Assembly (NCBI GenBank): GCA_029555925.1
Contig: JAKPQU010000269.1
Span: forward strand, 1 to 29,912
Length of the DNA: 29,912 bases
Source: Bacillota bacterium
Lineage (GTDB): Bacteria; Eremiobacterota; SpSt-956; JAKJGF01
Reading direction: 5' to 3'
Position 1 is the stretch's first letter. Each line of letters begins with the position of its first letter. The position numbers and the translations under genes are program-made. Below are positions 29,815 to 29,912 of the stretch, in pieces. Under the pieces are notes generated by a model, which was given only the letters and a program-made list of their open reading frames with translations, ran no database searches and was not told where the DNA came from.

Positions 29815-29887
29815 CTTAGTACCGCTACAGGTAAATTAGTAACCATTTATCAGCTTCTGCCTGACAGGCTCTTACGAAGAAAAATAA
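29815..29887 (+). repeat. Dispersed element CTTAGTACCG...TTCTGCCTG, copy 2
   Basis: Full-length match to 3589-3660 with about 15 substitutions and one gap. The central GCCTGACAGGC is a perfect small hairpin where copy 1 has a G-U pair. The final bases to 29912 show nothing I can name. Confidence 0.6.
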
Positions 29888-29912
29888 TTTGCCTTATTTA
29901 ATTTGTTTTACA

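Noticed and set aside
1..29912. tRNA or rRNA genes
   Set aside because: No TTCGA-type T-loop with flanking cloverleaf arms and no rRNA-like conserved stretches were seen on either strand.

Overview
The window looks like a chromosomal segment of an A+T-rich, diderm (outer-membrane-bearing) bacterium. Evidence for a diderm is an LptA/LptD-like outer-membrane barrel protein and a CsgG/FlgT-like secreted protein. Most genes use good Shine-Dalgarno (SD) sites. The mix of zinc-ribbon protein kinases, a formylglycine-generating-enzyme-like (FGE-like) domain, an alpha-2-macroglobulin-like (A2M) domain and DUF4139 suggests an uncultivated phylum with elaborate Ser/Thr kinase signalling rather than a well-studied group. 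I cannot name it from sequence alone.

Layout. 1-4500: end of an unknown gene, a membrane HD-GYP c-di-GMP phosphodiesterase (minus), then three poorly characterised plus-strand genes. 4677-9059: a zinc-ribbon pseudokinase-FGE fusion, then an oligopeptide-type ABC lipoprotein and its first permease, with no second permease or ATPases. 9060-13160: a gap with possible small ORFs, a CsgG/FlgT-Ig-like secreted protein with its own terminator, and an LptA/LptD-like barrel protein. 13711-17293 (minus): a SpoU rRNA methyltransferase, the infC-rpmI-rplT operon with a readable attenuator leader, a class I methyltransferase and a small protein. 17775-21336 (plus): ATPase and two permeases of a purine-nucleoside (BmpA/YufOPQ-type) ABC importer, without its binding protein. 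21435-29748 (minus): tsaD, a DUF4139 protein, a 1326-residue active-looking Ser/Thr kinase fused to a thioester-less A2M-like region, and a cyclic-nucleotide-binding-domain protein split by a frameshift at an A7 run.

The most unusual feature lies between the genes. Almost every intergenic gap carries degenerate 7-nt repeat arrays (core GTGA/GTAA plus three variable bases). The arrays obey an orientation rule: GTGA-type heptads follow the upstream gene's stop, and reverse-complement TCAC-type heptads precede the next start. Each gap is therefore a locus-specific imperfect hairpin in 7-nt register. The variable triplet is usually shared between the two arms of one locus and differs between loci. 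Many genes take their stop codon or last residues from an array, and several start codons sit directly after an array with no SD. At least four other dispersed repeat families occur in the same gaps: a MITE-like palindrome that houses an array in its centre, a CCGGTACCGGGC element between arms, a GTTGTRRCC...GGTCAT hairpin element, and a CTTAGTACCG...TTCTGCCTG element.

The strongest candidates for something undescribed are (i) this oriented heptad-array system and (ii) the cytoplasmic kinase-A2M fusion next to a DUF4139 gene. No tRNA, rRNA, CRISPR array or transposase gene was seen.
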